Source: Pseudopyrenochaeta lycopersici
Taxonomy: Eukaryota > Ascomycota > Dothideomycetes > Pleosporales > Pseudopyrenochaetaceae
Assembly (NCBI GenBank): GCA_003313425.1
Contig: NHZP01000079.1
Coordinates: 1 to 64,000, forward strand
Length of the DNA stretch: 64,000 bases
Direction: 5' to 3'
The position numbers and the translations under genes are program-made. The notes under the pieces are model-generated. The model was not told the DNA's origin. It did no database searches and saw only the letters and a program-made list of their open reading frames with translations. Shown here piece by piece: positions 1 to 11,100 of this stretch (within the stretch, counting starts at the first letter, position 1; every line of letters starts with the position of its first letter).

Positions 1-470
1 AAAGTGAACGCAGCAACTAGCTTGATTGCTTGCCCGTCAGAAGCATGGGCACATAGCAAAGAATGGCAACTCATCGCCATCAAGCTGTTTGACCAAGCAT
101 CCTTTGTGAAGCGAGTGCTTCCCGCAGCCTTTTTGAATCATATCCTGAAACTCCTCAAAGTCTCTCTTGCGTGCGAGATAAATAAAAAGCTGCTGCTGAA
201 GAAAAGGATTCAATCGGCTATAGCACGCAGTGTGGCCAGTGGATGGAACGGATCGTCGATCCAATCCAGCGCCACACAATCCAGGAGTATTCAGTCCAAT
301 CCAAATCTAGTCTCGCTTAGACACGCTGTGCCTGAGGCAGAACTGATTGGACTGAATATCCCTGCGTTGTGTGGCGTTGGATTGGATCGACGATCCATTC
401 CATCCACTGGCCACACAAAATAGCACGTGACGAGAAGGTCCATGAAGTAGAGGAAAGAAAGCTGAAAGAG
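1..470 (+). pseudogene. Decayed coding strip, possibly a transposase tail, host of a MITE insertion
   Basis: Frame 1 is open from the window edge to about nt 220. If the miniature element at 228-419 and one copy of its 8-bp duplication are taken out, the same frame stays open to a TAG near nt 468. The part after the insertion is rich in Glu, Lys and Arg, like the basic, helical C-termini of many fungal pogo/Fot transposases, but no diagnostic catalytic motif is visible. I do not recognise the family. The upstream part is cut off by the window edge. The frame continuity across the empty site is seen directly; the transposase suggestion is inference. Confidence 0.3.
228..419. mobile_element. 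Miniature hAT-type foldback element (MITE) with 8-bp TSD
   Basis: A 192-bp element made almost wholly of two inverted arms of about 70 bp (231-302 and 346-415) separated by some 45 bp. The arms both contain GTGTGGC, the palindrome GGATCG(T/A)CGATCC and ATTCAGTCCAAT. It is flanked by the exact 8-bp direct repeat ATAGCACG at 220-227 and 420-427, and the left end begins CAGTGTGG. An 8-bp target duplication and CAGTG ends are typical of hAT elements. It has no coding capacity, so it would need a transposase in trans. None of the hAT transposons in this window has a matching terminal sequence beyond the first few bases. Confidence 0.85.
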
Positions 471-886
471 TAGCGTGACGAGCAGAGAAGCTCGAAGAAG
501 CTGCGGAATGGAAGGAAGAAACCATCGTAAGAAGGCGGCAGTAAGGAAGCCAAAGGAAGAGCTGCGGTAGGTACGAAAACAGCTGGCAAAATCAAAAGGG
601 TCGGCCATTAATTGCGGGGGAGAAGTGCGGGGGGGAAGGAGTCGGCAAGGTGGCGAATGAGGGACGAAAGAGGGTCATGGAAGGGATGAATCAGAGGCGC
701 GGATTGGGAGGCCAAGCTTAACCCCTGCAAATAGATTGTTCACACGGGCACACCTGACTTTTCCCGGCGAAGTCTATTTTTAGGCACTTCAAATCCTCTT
801 CTATCATCTTCACTCTTCACCTGATATTCTCTTTCTTCTGAGAAACCGTAAGAGAAGTGCACGATCTCCATGATCAATATGTCAAT

Positions 887-2678
887 ATGAGAGACTGGAT
901 ATCATTCCCATGTTTACAGCTCCTCATTACTTCGATATGTCTCGTCTCTCCTGTCACATGCTACTACGACCATGGTTCCAGGTACTGGAATGGCAAGCCG
1001 GATCCAATAGGGATTGACTTTGCTGCTACATATGCGTGAGCATTCATACCAATTTTCATCTCAAACTGTCATGTATCTGATATCGTGTAGAATTGCGGTC
1101 TATGCCGACAGCGAAAACAATTTCACCGTTTTAGGCCTTGCTCACGGCTTGTCTGAAAACGGCAACGATTATGCGCGATATGTGGAAGCCCTGCATGCCC
1201 AAACAACAAACTGGGGATCTCTAAACCCAATAACTGACGATAGTGCTCAATTCGAGTCAGATAGGTGGTACGAGCAGGCTGCAAGTCGAGTCTCTTCGTC
1301 GTACCAGGAGGTCAAATGGAGAGCATGCAGAACTGTGCGGCCACTTCTAAAGACGACCGAGTTCTTCCACCAGATCTGCTGTCCAAACAATGCCTACGAG
1401 CCTCGACTCCCAGAATCCAAATATCGACACCTCGTCTCTCAGTACGAACGCACAATGCAGCTCAAACGCCTCGTGACAAAATTCTTCCGCCCTTCAACGA
1501 TCCCGCAGCCTCTTACCAAGAGCGAGTTTGTGTTCTTGATATACCAGCTTCTCGTCGACCTCAAGTCTCAAGCCCAGAAAGAACAAAACATCAGTATCAC
1601 ATCCGCTGTACTCGGTGTTCCACCCTGGGTGCCGTACGAATTGAGAGACTTATTCGATGAAGCAGCTTTTCTCGCTGGCATTGGAACATTCAATTCACCA
1701 TTCGACAGACCTTATAGCCGAGTTAAATTATCCGTCAAGACAGCTTCGCCTAGCTCACAACAACCCAACAAAACAGTCATGGTTCTAGACCACGGGCAAT
1801 ACCATTTCAGCGCCCACCATTTTGTAATGGACAAGTGGAACGCGTCCGTAGAAAGATTCTCTTCGAGAGCAGCAACCTTCGGCTCACGTTGGATCTGGGC
1901 AAATCTCGGAACTAGGCTCATCGATGACTTGAACTCAAACGTGACGGAAGAAGAAAAGATCCTGCGGGGAAGCGTTTCAAGGAATGAGCTCTTGAAGGTC
2001 ATAGATGCTAGGAAAGTTATCAAACACAGCACACAGTGGCCAGAAAATCTAGAGTTTACCAATCGAAGCAAAAGTGTCAATATTACAGAATTTAGTGGAC
2101 GGACAAGATCCTTTAACATGACGGGAGTCGATGTGCAAGAAACCGATGAGCAATATGCTGCCCATGTAATAGGCCTCGTACAGCACCTTCTTCTCCGCCA
2201 TGATATGATGACAGAACATCTCCAAGCTCGTCCTGATTGGGAAACTATATCGAAGCTACCGAGTGACGAACGCTGGAACCTATCTCTCGACATAGCCGCT
2301 AGCGTTACACCACCTGCAGACACCGGATCCTGGTTCAATAGCGTAGATGAAATTATCATTCTTGATGACGGATGGGAAGCCGAGCTGCTGCACCAAGCTG
2401 CTAGGAAAGCACTTGGGTGGAAAGACGCAGTACGCAAAAATGGGAAGGGGATTTGTATCCCACCTATTGAGAATGCCGCTAGGGGGGCGGCATTGAAGGC
2501 GATGCAATTGGTAAGGTCGTATGAGAATAGGCAGAGAGAGGCGGTAGAGATGAGAGAAAGCTATGACGAACGTCTAAGAAAGCAGGGATGGGATGGCAAG
2601 GAAAATCGAGCATGGTTTCTGTGGAGAGTGCAGGAAGAGTATATGAGGAAACTGAAGGACGAGAGAGATGAGATTTAA
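887..2678 (+). CDS. Secreted or ER-entering Hsp70-like (actin-like ATPase) protein
   Basis: Two exons, 887-1035 and 1091-2678, joined across a 55-nt intron (GTGAGC donor, TGTAG acceptor), give about 578 residues. Residues 1-25 form a hydrophobic signal peptide after MRDW. The splice junction falls inside IGIDFAATYA, a variant of the Hsp70 phosphate-1 motif (GIDLGTTYS), which supports the intron. VLDHGQYHFSAHHF sits where phosphate-2 is expected and IIILDDGWEAELL where the adenosine motif is expected; both lack the usual glycines. The C-terminus is a charged helical tail (about 500-578). Known Hsp70s in the secretory pathway (BiP, Lhs1) bind ATP and clients. Here ATP binding is doubtful and a divergent, possibly non-catalytic, family member is inferred. 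No ER-retention signal is seen (the end is DERDEI). Confidence 0.75.
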
Positions 2679-2999
2679 AATGGAATACTTGGAGCCAGTG
2701 ATTCTACTCATACGCTACTCCAAATGGAATATGCACAGGAACTGATTCCATATTAGTACAAGCAACATGTACTTCAGTCTATCCATCACGAACTGCCACC
2801 CTTCGACCAAGCATAGCTTCAGGACGATCTCAAACCTCAATAATGCTATCGCCTCAAATGCTATCCTCTCCATACCAATATGGCAAATGCCACCCGACGC
2901 GCGGTTAAGACGAAACTGGAGGACAGCCGAGTAAAGGCTGGCTATAAGCGTCTACAGCGCCATTTCAATTGAGCAAATCAGAGTGCTACGAAGAAAGAG
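2679..2999. other. Intergenic, nothing recognised
   Basis: This holds the 3' flank of the Hsp70-like gene. Short open frames exist but show no recognisable protein or structure. Confidence 0.4.
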
Positions 3000-3672
3000 A
3001 GTTACGTTCAGGACATTCGGGCACGGGGCTGCCGAAAGGAACAACTGCATTAAATCAGCCTCAAATAGGTGAAAGTGATGCTAAAAGGCCTATCGTATGC
3101 GTCTGCCTCTTCGTAGCTCAATCTATTCCATTGTCGCCGACCAAACAGAGCAAGACCGTTGTCCACCTTGAAGTTCTCACGGGCCAGCAACTATGCCGAC
3201 AAGATCGCTCAGCGAAGTGTCCAATTTCGGCGTGGGTGTGCCTGGTAGCCTCAAGGGGTCCCATTCTGGCTCCGGCTTTGAAGCCCGTTTTCGCTGAGAT
3301 CTGTTTGAACTATTCGCAGTGGAAAGGTGCTATAATGTGTACGTTTCTGCCAAGGTGACCAATTATAGGACGCTCTTCAGCATGGGGCGGTATCTATCTT
3401 GCTGCTATGATGGCCTTGAGACAGCGTCCGCGCTCTTCCTTTGCGATAACCACTAGGGCGTTGGCAGTACTGTTGAATTGATATACCGCTCTTGTGCAAT
3501 GTGCACGTTCGTCCACCAACTGCCTATCAAATGGTAAGAAGGGCTGGCCAGCCAACATTTTCTCTTTCTCAGATTTCTGGATCAACGGCTGCGGTGCATA
3601 GTACACTCGACGGCGCAGTAGTGGCTCAAATAATGACCCAAACACCACTGTTTCGGACCCAAATGCCACCAT
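3000..3672 (-). pseudogene. Relic of a maltose/galactoside O-acetyltransferase
   Basis: The minus-strand frame at 3394-3672 encodes SEKEKMLAGQPFLPFDRQLVDER followed by a Cys and a basic helix. This matches the Mac domain found at the N-terminus of maltose/galactoside acetyltransferases (SEKEKML.G..Y..FDPEL...R..C). Members of the family transfer an acetyl group from acetyl-CoA to a sugar hydroxyl through a left-handed beta-helix. That second domain is only faintly visible downstream (about 3000-3390), in a short degenerate stretch ending in a frame stop; no intact hexapeptide repeats remain. The gene is therefore called truncated and decayed. Sure about the Mac domain, unsure about the exact extent. 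Confidence 0.55.
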
Positions 3673-3794
3673 TTTATTAGTGGGCTTCGCGCCTTCCCAG
3701 ACGCTCTCGGGCAGTAGACAAAGCAGCAGTAGCCTTGCATAAAGGGAAATGCCAAAGTTGGTATTATAATAGATCTAAATCTCTATCCAATGTC

Positions 3795-5950
3795 TCACGA
3801 TTGGTCCCTTCGCGCTCTTTTCCTTGATCGCGTTGATAGGGCTGGAGGCTCTTCGCTTTGGACATTACTCTCCCATCCATCTCTACTTGCCATAGATCTT
3901 TTGTTTCCACCTGGTGGGTTTGATGTGGCATTAATAGCGATATTTGGAACAGAGCTAGATGTCCCGAATGTAAAGGTATTGTTTGTAACTGTGGATTCAA
4001 TGTAAGTGACTTGTGAAGCGGCTAGATCTGCTTGAGAGCTGCTGCTGCATTGCTGGTTATCCACGTCTGGCCGCAGCTGCTGGTCTACAATTGGCTGGGA
4101 TACTGGCGGTTCAGTTGATGGGGCCGCAAGGTTGAATGCTCTGCTGCCGTTGTAGATGCCTGTGCCCCATGAATTTGACCATTTTCGTTGTTTCCGTCCC
4201 CGTTTACTGCCTGCCTAGCAGCTCTAATTCCCTGAGCCTGGTGACGTTCTCTTATTGCCTCGATTTCCGTGAGGCTCGCTTGTATAGCTCTGATCCGTTG
4301 CCATAAGGCACTGTGCTCCCTTGAGTCTGACGGTTGGGAAATCAAAGATGGGCTGGATACGGTTTGACCAGGAAGTCGAGATGATACCCCTTGATTAGGC
4401 ATGGCCTGTTCGGGATAGTGCTGGATAGGTGTAATCTGACTAGGACGATTTGACGTATCCGGGCGTTGTTGGGAATATGTTGCGCCTGATTGATACTGGT
4501 ATCGAGTCTCATTCTGCTGCTCCTTCCGACCGCTTGATGAGGCTAGATTTCCGAGTCTCCGGGCCTCTGTCTCTCGCGTCCTTCGCTTCATCCTTTTCTG
4601 GACTGGGCGACCTCGCAAGGGAGCGCCAGGAGGTGGCTTTGTAACGCCATCAGGCTCGAGATCGTCCAGTAAAACTGGTAACAGAGAGTACTTGTACTGC
4701 TCACGATACTCAGATATCTCGTAGAACTTGGCAATATAATTCTCAGGTTTAGCATTGAAGAACCGACAGACGGCAATCGCATGTCTACAAGGAATTTTGT
4801 GATCCTGAAAAGCGAGACAAGAGCATTTCTGAGCTTTGAGCTGAACGAGACGAGTATTCCGGTCCCCTGGGTTTGCTCGGTATGCCAGAGCTACCATATT
4901 CTCGCGCTCTTGAGGAGTCACAAGGTACTGGCTACTCTCTTCGAGCTCTTTCCGGAAATATGCCATGGCATAGTTGGTATACTTTTCGTCTTTCTGGGGA
5001 TTATGACGTCTTTCGTAGAACTTCGACATCATATATGTCCATATATGATGGAGTGAATGGAGAATTGGCAAGTCACGAGCCTCCTATAGCTTGATCTTAG
5101 TCCGAATAGAATAGCAGGCTTCTAACTGATCCACCTACCATCCATGCGCTATTTATCGATTCGGAAATATTGGAACATGTTTGACCGAACCGTGGGAAAT
5201 CGACCAGTGGTGCATATGATGTTGCGTAGTGCTTTGTATTGATCTGGTCCAGATAGTGACGTGCAGGAACAGAAAGAGACTCAATCTGGTCCAGAAAAGC
5301 TTTGAATTTAGCCTTGTTCTCCACCAGGCAAGCAGCTCTGAATATACTCTCAACCTTCCTTCCAAATTCGTTTCCGACATTCTCGGCAAGATGTTGCGTG
5401 CAGTGATAATGGAAAGCTTTTGGGAAAACCTCTGCGATGGCTGGAGCCAGACCTTTTGCTCGATCGCTGACGATTGTAAGATGTTCGAAATCGTCACATT
5501 CTTTCTCGTTAGTATCGAGGTTGTCCAGAAAGTATTCCCTAAAACCATGCAGAAAATTGAGCCACGATTCTTTGGACTCGCTTCTGGCGAATCCCCACAT
5601 CAATGGTAGGATCTCCTCGTTGGCGTCAAGTGTTGTAAGAACAAGGAGAACCAAGTTCTTATCTGACTTCATATGGGCACCGTCAACACAGAGAAACTGT
5701 CGGGAGTGCCAAAATGCATAAATACAAGCTCTTGGTGCCACGTGACACCACTCGAAGAATCCATCATCATTCCTCGAGATGGCAGCGTTCGCTCTGGAAG
5801 TGGCATAGTACCGATGGACCTAACTGGAGGCCGACAAAGGGTTGATCCATCTGAACATGTTGATCGTGCCGTCATTCTCGAAAAAATCGTGCATATGCAG
5901 TGTAGCCCTAATCTGCACCCAAAGCAGCCGTCGTACTAACATTTACCTCA
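3795..5950 (-). pseudogene. Decayed Mutator-like (MULE/FAR1-type) transposase
   Basis: Three consecutive minus-strand frames make up one MULE transposase. About 5742-5950 holds the lead-in with an in-frame TAG. Segment 5097-5741 is the MULE DDE domain, with the first acidic site in VDGAHMKS, IVSDRAKGL as the second Asp region, YHCTQHL and SNISESINS. Segment 4085-5071 continues with the C-terminal SWIM zinc finger (CSCLAFQDHKIPCRH, about residues 83-97 of that part) and a basic linker. A last frame, 3795-4064, carries a Ser/Asn-rich tail ending in a KRARR cluster. At least two frame breaks (near 5090 and 4085) and one stop make it inactive. MULE transposases cut and paste DNA. No terminal inverted repeats were found on either side. 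Confidence 0.8.
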
Positions 5951-6628
5951 GCTTTGGTGCTGGCCGCGTGACCGTGTGTAGGGGCTCTGGTCTAGCAGGC
6001 GTCGTGCAAAGGCAGAAGCAGCCCTCAACATCTTGCACTAAACTGCAGAGGAGATGGTCTAGGACCCTTAATGCAACCGTACCACTAAGCCGTGCGGGAG
6101 CTGCGTTGTCGTTGGCGTCCAATTTTTCCGTCGAGGTCCAAGGTCCATGTTTCTTGGGCGGCGCGGGTCCAGGGGTTTCCTAGATCGCGCTGCCAACAAA
6201 CCAGCGACCCGAAAGGGTGGAGATGACGCTGCAGCCGTCTGACCAAGCCTGAAGCCGAGGCATCCACTACTGACACATCGACTGCGGCAACCTCGCAGAC
6301 TTAGAGAGAAACTCTCTCCCTTCATGCATACGGTGGAATCAGTAGATGCGCAGCTGCATTTGCTTTGCTGATCTCCTAGAGTTTAATTACACTTCAGTAG
6401 CATCTCTCAAGATGCTAAAAAAAAAATTGTGTGTACAGTTTGGGGCATATCTTGATCGTGTTCCAGGTCACAATAAGAAGTCACGATACGAGCTCATTTA
6501 ATGAGGGACACAAGGCAACGCGGGGTAATTGCCTTGTTCTTAGGCAACTGCCAACATAATAGAAGGCTGCAGCTGTGGCTTGCAGAAAGCCACAATCCAT
6601 CAGCTTGTTATTCCACAAGCCCAATGTC
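5951..6628. other. Gene-free spacer
   Basis: Only short, unconvincing open frames on both strands. This is flank between the MULE relic and the hAT element. Nothing recognised. Confidence 0.4.
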
Positions 6629-9600
6629 CAGTGTGTCCAACAAGCAAGTAAAGTAAAAATCTACCCCTTTACTTTACTTGCTTGATGAAAACATTTACTT
6701 TACTTGCTTGCTTGACGAGAATCCTTTACTTTACTTGCTTGCTTGACATTACTTGGTGGTATTTCCTGATTTTGAATCTACGATAGACCTATGAAAGCAT
6801 ACCGGTTCGAAGAAGGTGCTTTTGACATTCGATCGCTGCCACAGTGTCTGAATTGAGGCGATTTCGTTCATCTGTGATGACCTTCTTCGTTTGTGAGAAT
6901 ACGCGCTCACACTTAGAGCTCATTGCCGGACAACTGAACAAATCAAACGCCATCTTAGAGAGCACAGGGTAATCAGATGCATGGTGAACCCACCACTCCA
7001 GAGGATCCTCGACATCCTGATCTGCTTTATTAGACCTAGCCATAAACTCATCAAGCTCAGAGGTGAGTTTTGTACGCTTCCTTCCTCGCGCAATAGACGC
7101 TGAAGTAGCGGCGAGCCGTTGACGACGCTTACGAGCTTGCTGGAAAAGATCAAGCGCAGTATCGCTATCAGTAGTAACCTCATTATCCTCCTCTTGTGTT
7201 GATTCAGCTATATCTACTTCCGCAGCTGCTTCCTCGTAGCGTGCGTACACATCCTGCACTACCCGCTTTGCCTCAGCGATCCATTTCTTCTCATGACTCC
7301 ATTCGAGCTCGAAATAGGTAAATTTGTTCGCAGGATGCAGGGCAACGGCGCATCGGTACGCTGGCGTAGCATCCGTAAGGGTGTAGTATTCTTCAAGCTT
7401 GGTGCGGGCAGTATCAATGGCGCATGAATAGTATTCAGAAACCTCCTCGGGGTGATCGTCTGCGAACTTTCCAGCCTCCTGGAGCTTCTTAAAGAGGATA
7501 TCAAGAGACTCCAGTGTCTCATAGAGTGAGCCATGTGCTCCTTCAAGGCCAGCTTTATTAGCCCGGCCTTCCATGCGTTTGGTCAGGTCTTTAAATGGTT
7601 TCAAGACATGGAAGATGTGCTCCAAATCAGCCCAATCACGCGGGGTAATTATATCCTGTGAGATATCGTATCCCTCACCACTATGGTTATAGTGGAGAAA
7701 GAATAGATCAATTGCGTGGCGGAGCTTGAGAGCTCTCTCGATCATGGCATACACAGAGTTCCACCGGACGCCGCCGTCGACCAATAACCTAGTGTAGAGT
7801 TGTTCGATGCTGCCTTGATTGTACGCCTGCAGGATATACCGTTTCAGAAGCTCCCGCCGCTGGTCACTCCGGTTAATCCACACGCAGAAGTTGTGGAGCT
7901 TACCGATAAAGCTCTGCTTCCTCCATATCTCAAATCGCTCATCGTCGGATGCGCCACAGAGCTCTTTCTCCAGCTTGCTGACACCCTGCCCAAAGAGGAG
8001 AGCTTTTACAATGAGATTCAGTATATGGCCGACGCATCGAAGGCGGCTCTGCTTCGTGACTGTGGGATACTGCTTTGCTAGCTCTTCAATACATGTGTCG
8101 TTATTGCTAGCGTTGTCCATCATGAAGAAGCCAACGGTAGCAGGTATATTGTACGACTCGATAACCGTCGACAGCACCTTCGCAATGTTCTCGCCAGTGT
8201 GAGGGCCCTTTAGAGGCCGGAGGTCAAGAAGAGCTGTTTGCAACTTATGCTTCTCGTCCAGGAAGTGAGCAACAACTGCCACATAGTTCGTTCCTTCTTC
8301 AGACGTCCAGGTATCAGTTGAGAGATGGATCTTGCTTTTGGTAAGATGGAGCTTTTCTTTCAGCCAAGTACGCCTCCCAGCATCACCGTCCCACATCTCT
8401 TTAATCCAGGTGCTAAGAGTTGACGGGCTCTTTGGCAGAACCTTATCTATATCCTCTAGGCAGCTGGCAAAGATGTTACGGGTGCGTTGATGCGTCGCTT
8501 GTCGAAAGGTAAGGTCAAGATCAACAGCCCAGTCAATAAACTCGCCCTTGAATTGAAAGTCATTAAACACTAAGCGCCGGCTTCCAAGGTATGGTATGGA
8601 GCTCGTTGTTCCCTTAGCCATATCGAACGGAGTTGACGCCACTGGTTTGTAGCCGAATTCTTCGAGTTTGTGCAGATGCTTTAGGTGATAAATGATACTA
8701 GTAGTAGCCCCACTGTTGAATAGCGCGGAATCATGCTGGCCACCAATATGGCAGTACTTGCAGAGCCAGAACTTGTTATCTCCATCTGTTGTAAGCTGCG
8801 CGCCGTGTTTGTAGATTGCCGAGGATTGGGCTTTAGAGTTGAGGGTACGCTTGTGAGGCTGACGATATCGAATTAATGGCAGTGGCTTCCTTTCATAGCG
8901 AATTTTGTCCCATTCAATATGGAAAGTGCATTGAGTAGATGTCGGCAGCTCTCTTTCACGGGTGGTTGGTGTAGAGGCCTCATGGGTTGGAGTTGAAACC
9001 GAACTTGGGGTTCCTAAGCGGCTCTCTGAGGTAGAGCTAGGGGGCTCGGAGGGGGTTTTAGGCGGAGAAGAACGTGTAGACCTTCCACGAGGCTGAAAGA
9101 ACAGGTGAGAAGACATATTAGCTTAGAATTTGGTAGCCTTGTAAATAAAGACTGGAGGTGTCGGATTTTTTGATGGAAATCATGGTTTGGCAGCTTGAAG
9201 TACTCATAAATATTGTCTTAAGAAGTGAATTAATTGATTGATTTTTGGACAATACTATCGTACATAAATAACGAACGAAATAAGTTCTGGGAGTGGTTTG
9301 CTGTATAAGGATCGACAGGGGGAAAAGAAGATCGACAAGGTAGCAAAGTTGCCTCATGGCAGTTTCGCCAACATTTTTCACGGCACATCTGGCTCTTTGT
9401 GCGACTCCTGCCAATCACGGTTTTGCCGGGTGCCACCCGGTGAAATCATAATTGGTTCGCTTAGCTAGCGTCACCTAACTCATCTTCGACATGCCTAGTA
9501 CAGCAATTCTGTCAAGCAACTTGAAGTTACTTCAAGTAATGTGAAAACCCTTACTTGTGCTTGCTTGAATGAGCCTTTACTTTACTTGCTTGTTACGTAA

Positions 9601-9651
9601 TCAAGTAATGTCAAGCAAGCAAGTCAAGTAACTTGGTTGTTGGACACACTG
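6629..9651. mobile_element. hAT transposon with intact transposase (family B)
   Basis: A 3,023-bp element with terminal inverted repeats starting CAGTGTGTCCAACAA at 6629 and at the reverse complement ending at 9651. Just inside both ends are arrays of the motif CTTTACTTTACTTGCTTG or its complement (6661-6745 and 9545-9630). These family-specific subterminal repeats are presumably transposase-binding sites. The 8-bp flanks (CCAATGTC on the left, CCGGCGGC on the right) do not match, so no target duplication survives. It contains one transposase gene on the minus strand. Confidence 0.85.
6789..9116 (-). CDS. hAT family transposase (intact)
   Basis: A 775-residue uninterrupted frame with the full hAT architecture. 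A Ser/Thr/Pro-rich N-terminus is followed by a BED-type zinc finger (WLCKYC, then HLKHLHK, about residues 116-150). Next comes the catalytic core with the first acidic site in LSTDTWTSEEG and the second in GFFMMDNASNNDTC, then RLRCVGHILNL. The C-terminal dimerisation region has WWVHH...YPVLSKMAFDLFSCPAMSSKCERVFS, where the Glu of CERVFS is the third catalytic residue. hAT transposases bind terminal and subterminal repeats and move their element with 8-bp duplications. There are no frame breaks or RIP-type stops, so the gene looks recent. The ATG at 9116 is used because nothing coding precedes it. Confidence 0.93.
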   Translation of the reverse strand: MSSHLFFQPRGRSTRSSPPKTPSEPPSSTSESRLGTPSSVSTPTHEASTPTTRERELPTSTQCTFHIEWDKIRYERKPLPLIRYRQPHKRTLNSKAQSSAIYKHGAQLTTDGDNKFWLCKYCHIGGQHDSALFNSGATTSIIYHLKHLHKLEEFGYKPVASTPFDMAKGTTSSIPYLGSRRLVFNDFQFKGEFIDWAVDLDLTFRQATHQRTRNIFASCLEDIDKVLPKSPSTLSTWIKEMWDGDAGRRTWLKEKLHLTKSKIHLSTDTWTSEEGTNYVAVVAHFLDEKHKLQTALLDLRPLKGPHTGENIAKVLSTVIESYNIPATVGFFMMDNASNNDTCIEELAKQYPTVTKQSRLRCVGHILNLIVKALLFGQGVSKLEKELCGASDDERFEIWRKQSFIGKLHNFCVWINRSDQRRELLKRYILQAYNQGSIEQLYTRLLVDGGVRWNSVYAMIERALKLRHAIDLFFLHYNHSGEGYDISQDIITPRDWADLEHIFHVLKPFKDLTKRMEGRANKAGLEGAHGSLYETLESLDILFKKLQEAGKFADDHPEEVSEYYSCAIDTARTKLEEYYTLTDATPAYRCAVALHPANKFTYFELEWSHEKKWIAEAKRVVQDVYARYEEAAAEVDIAESTQEEDNEVTTDSDTALDLFQQARKRRQRLAATSASIARGRKRTKLTSELDEFMARSNKADQDVEDPLEWWVHHASDYPVLSKMAFDLFSCPAMSSKCERVFSQTKKVITDERNRLNSDTVAAIECQKHLLRTGMLS

Positions 9652-9936
9652 CCGGCGGCTGAGCCGAAAGGACTACTATCACTGCTCTACTAATACATTT
9701 CCCGCAGTGGGTCCTGTTCTCCTTCAAGCCCATGCAATACGCCATTCATACCTTATATTCCTTCATTTAACATTTCTCTTCGATTTCTCGTGGGTTAGTA
9801 ATGTTGTTAGTAAACTGCTTGAATGCTTTTCTCCAAGTGTTCAGCGTCCTATCTTCGGCAACTGAAGCGGTGTCTGCTTTCTGTGGCACGAGGTGATATG
9901 TTGGCGAGTCGGGTTGGGTGTTAGTTAGGTAGGTAG
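9652..9936. other. Probable LINE 3' tail and flank
   Basis: No gene. The part nearest 9936 contains a repeated TTAGGTAGG/TAGTTAGG run (about 9920-9942). It lies directly downstream of the minus-strand LINE frame, so it may be that element's 3' end. Confidence 0.4.
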
Positions 9937-10740
9937 TTAGGTGTCCTGATTAGTCTGCCGTTGGTTTGCATCGAGTCGACCTGTGGCTATTGCGAACCGT
10001 ATCGTTGCTCGGACAGCGTTCATGTTCGGGGTCCAGTTCTTGTCATCAGCTGTGGTCTTTCCGCCGAGGAAGAAAGATAGATTCCCTCTGCCTGTGTCTG
10101 TGCATTGTAGCATCTCTGTTCGGAGCGTTGTCCATCTTCTGCACCGGAAGAGGAAGTGTTCTACTGTCTCTTGCGCTTGTCCGCATTCACACTGGTCTGT
10201 TGACGCAGCATTGATTCGGTGGAGATATACGTTCAGTCTTGCCATGCCTGTCCTGAGTTGGGCGAGCGTGTTCGCTTCTTTCCATGATAGTCGGTCATAG
10301 AGCTGTCGCGTATGTTTGCCTGGTAATGCTTTGTCTATTCTTTTAGAGTAGCTCCCGACGTTTTCCAGTAAGCCCCTAGCGGTGGCACGATGCTTAGCTC
10401 GCGCAATGTTAAGGGTGGTCGATCGCATTCTGGGGAGTTGTGTCTGTGGGGTGACACCCTGTCTCGTTGCCGCTTTTGCCTTCGCCTTAGCAAGCTTCAA
10501 CAGTGCGTTTTCTTCACTTGACCGCAGCCATAATACAGTTATCGTGTTTCCATTTCTTTTCAGTGCTCTGATGGATTCATAGGTGCGGCATGTCAGTACA
10601 GTTGCTTGCGAAACCGCCTGCACCTTTTTGCGCACACAAAGATTCTTGGCCCCCACTGCACTAGGACACCCATGCTGTTGTGTGGCCAATCATCTGCCTT
10701 CAGTGTCAACAGCGGAACCCCCTCGAACTCCGCAGAATCG
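9937..10740 (-). mobile_element. 5'-truncated non-LTR retrotransposon (LINE, Tad1/I-like), C-terminal piece
   Basis: A 250-residue minus-strand frame (9937-10689) matches the extreme C-terminus of fungal LINE polyproteins. It has the tail of the RNase H domain (ITVLWLRSSEENALLKLAK), then LSWKEANTLAQLRTGMARLNVYLHRI, and the terminal zinc-binding motif CECGQAQETVEHFLFRCRRW (C-x-C, H, C). Reverse transcriptase and endonuclease are missing. The break near 10740 is what incomplete target-primed reverse transcription produces (5' truncation). The piece is inactive alone. Confidence 0.8.
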
Positions 10741-11098
10741 CCTTACAGGAACATGGTTGGTTGAAAGGCAGCAAGGACTTGGGGCCGCAAGGGTCAAAAA
10801 TCTTCGTGTGCCCAAACGGTGAAGGCGGTTTCGCAAGCAACTGTATGAAGGCTACCGCAGCAGCCATCGGTCACCTTTGCTAACCAATCATGCATACGTA
10901 CACGGCGAAGAGCATGAGATTGATGAACTGAGGGTTCGTTGCTGAAACCAAGCGATCACCCAGTAGCATCCAATGATTCAACGGGGAAGACCGAAAATGC
11001 TGACGATCTTCAGACGGGAATCGTGTTAGGCTGTATCGAGCTTAGTGCCACGTGGCCATATGCACTCGTGCGCAATCGACGAGCGATCATCGAATGCT
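10741..11098. other. Spacer between LINE and pogo-like element
   Basis: No credible gene or repeat recognised in this 358-bp stretch. Confidence 0.4.
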
Positions 11099-11100
11099 TA

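Noticed and set aside
10382..10883. Plus-strand open frames over the LINE
   Set aside because: They are on the opposite strand of a recognisable LINE C-terminus and have no motif of their own.
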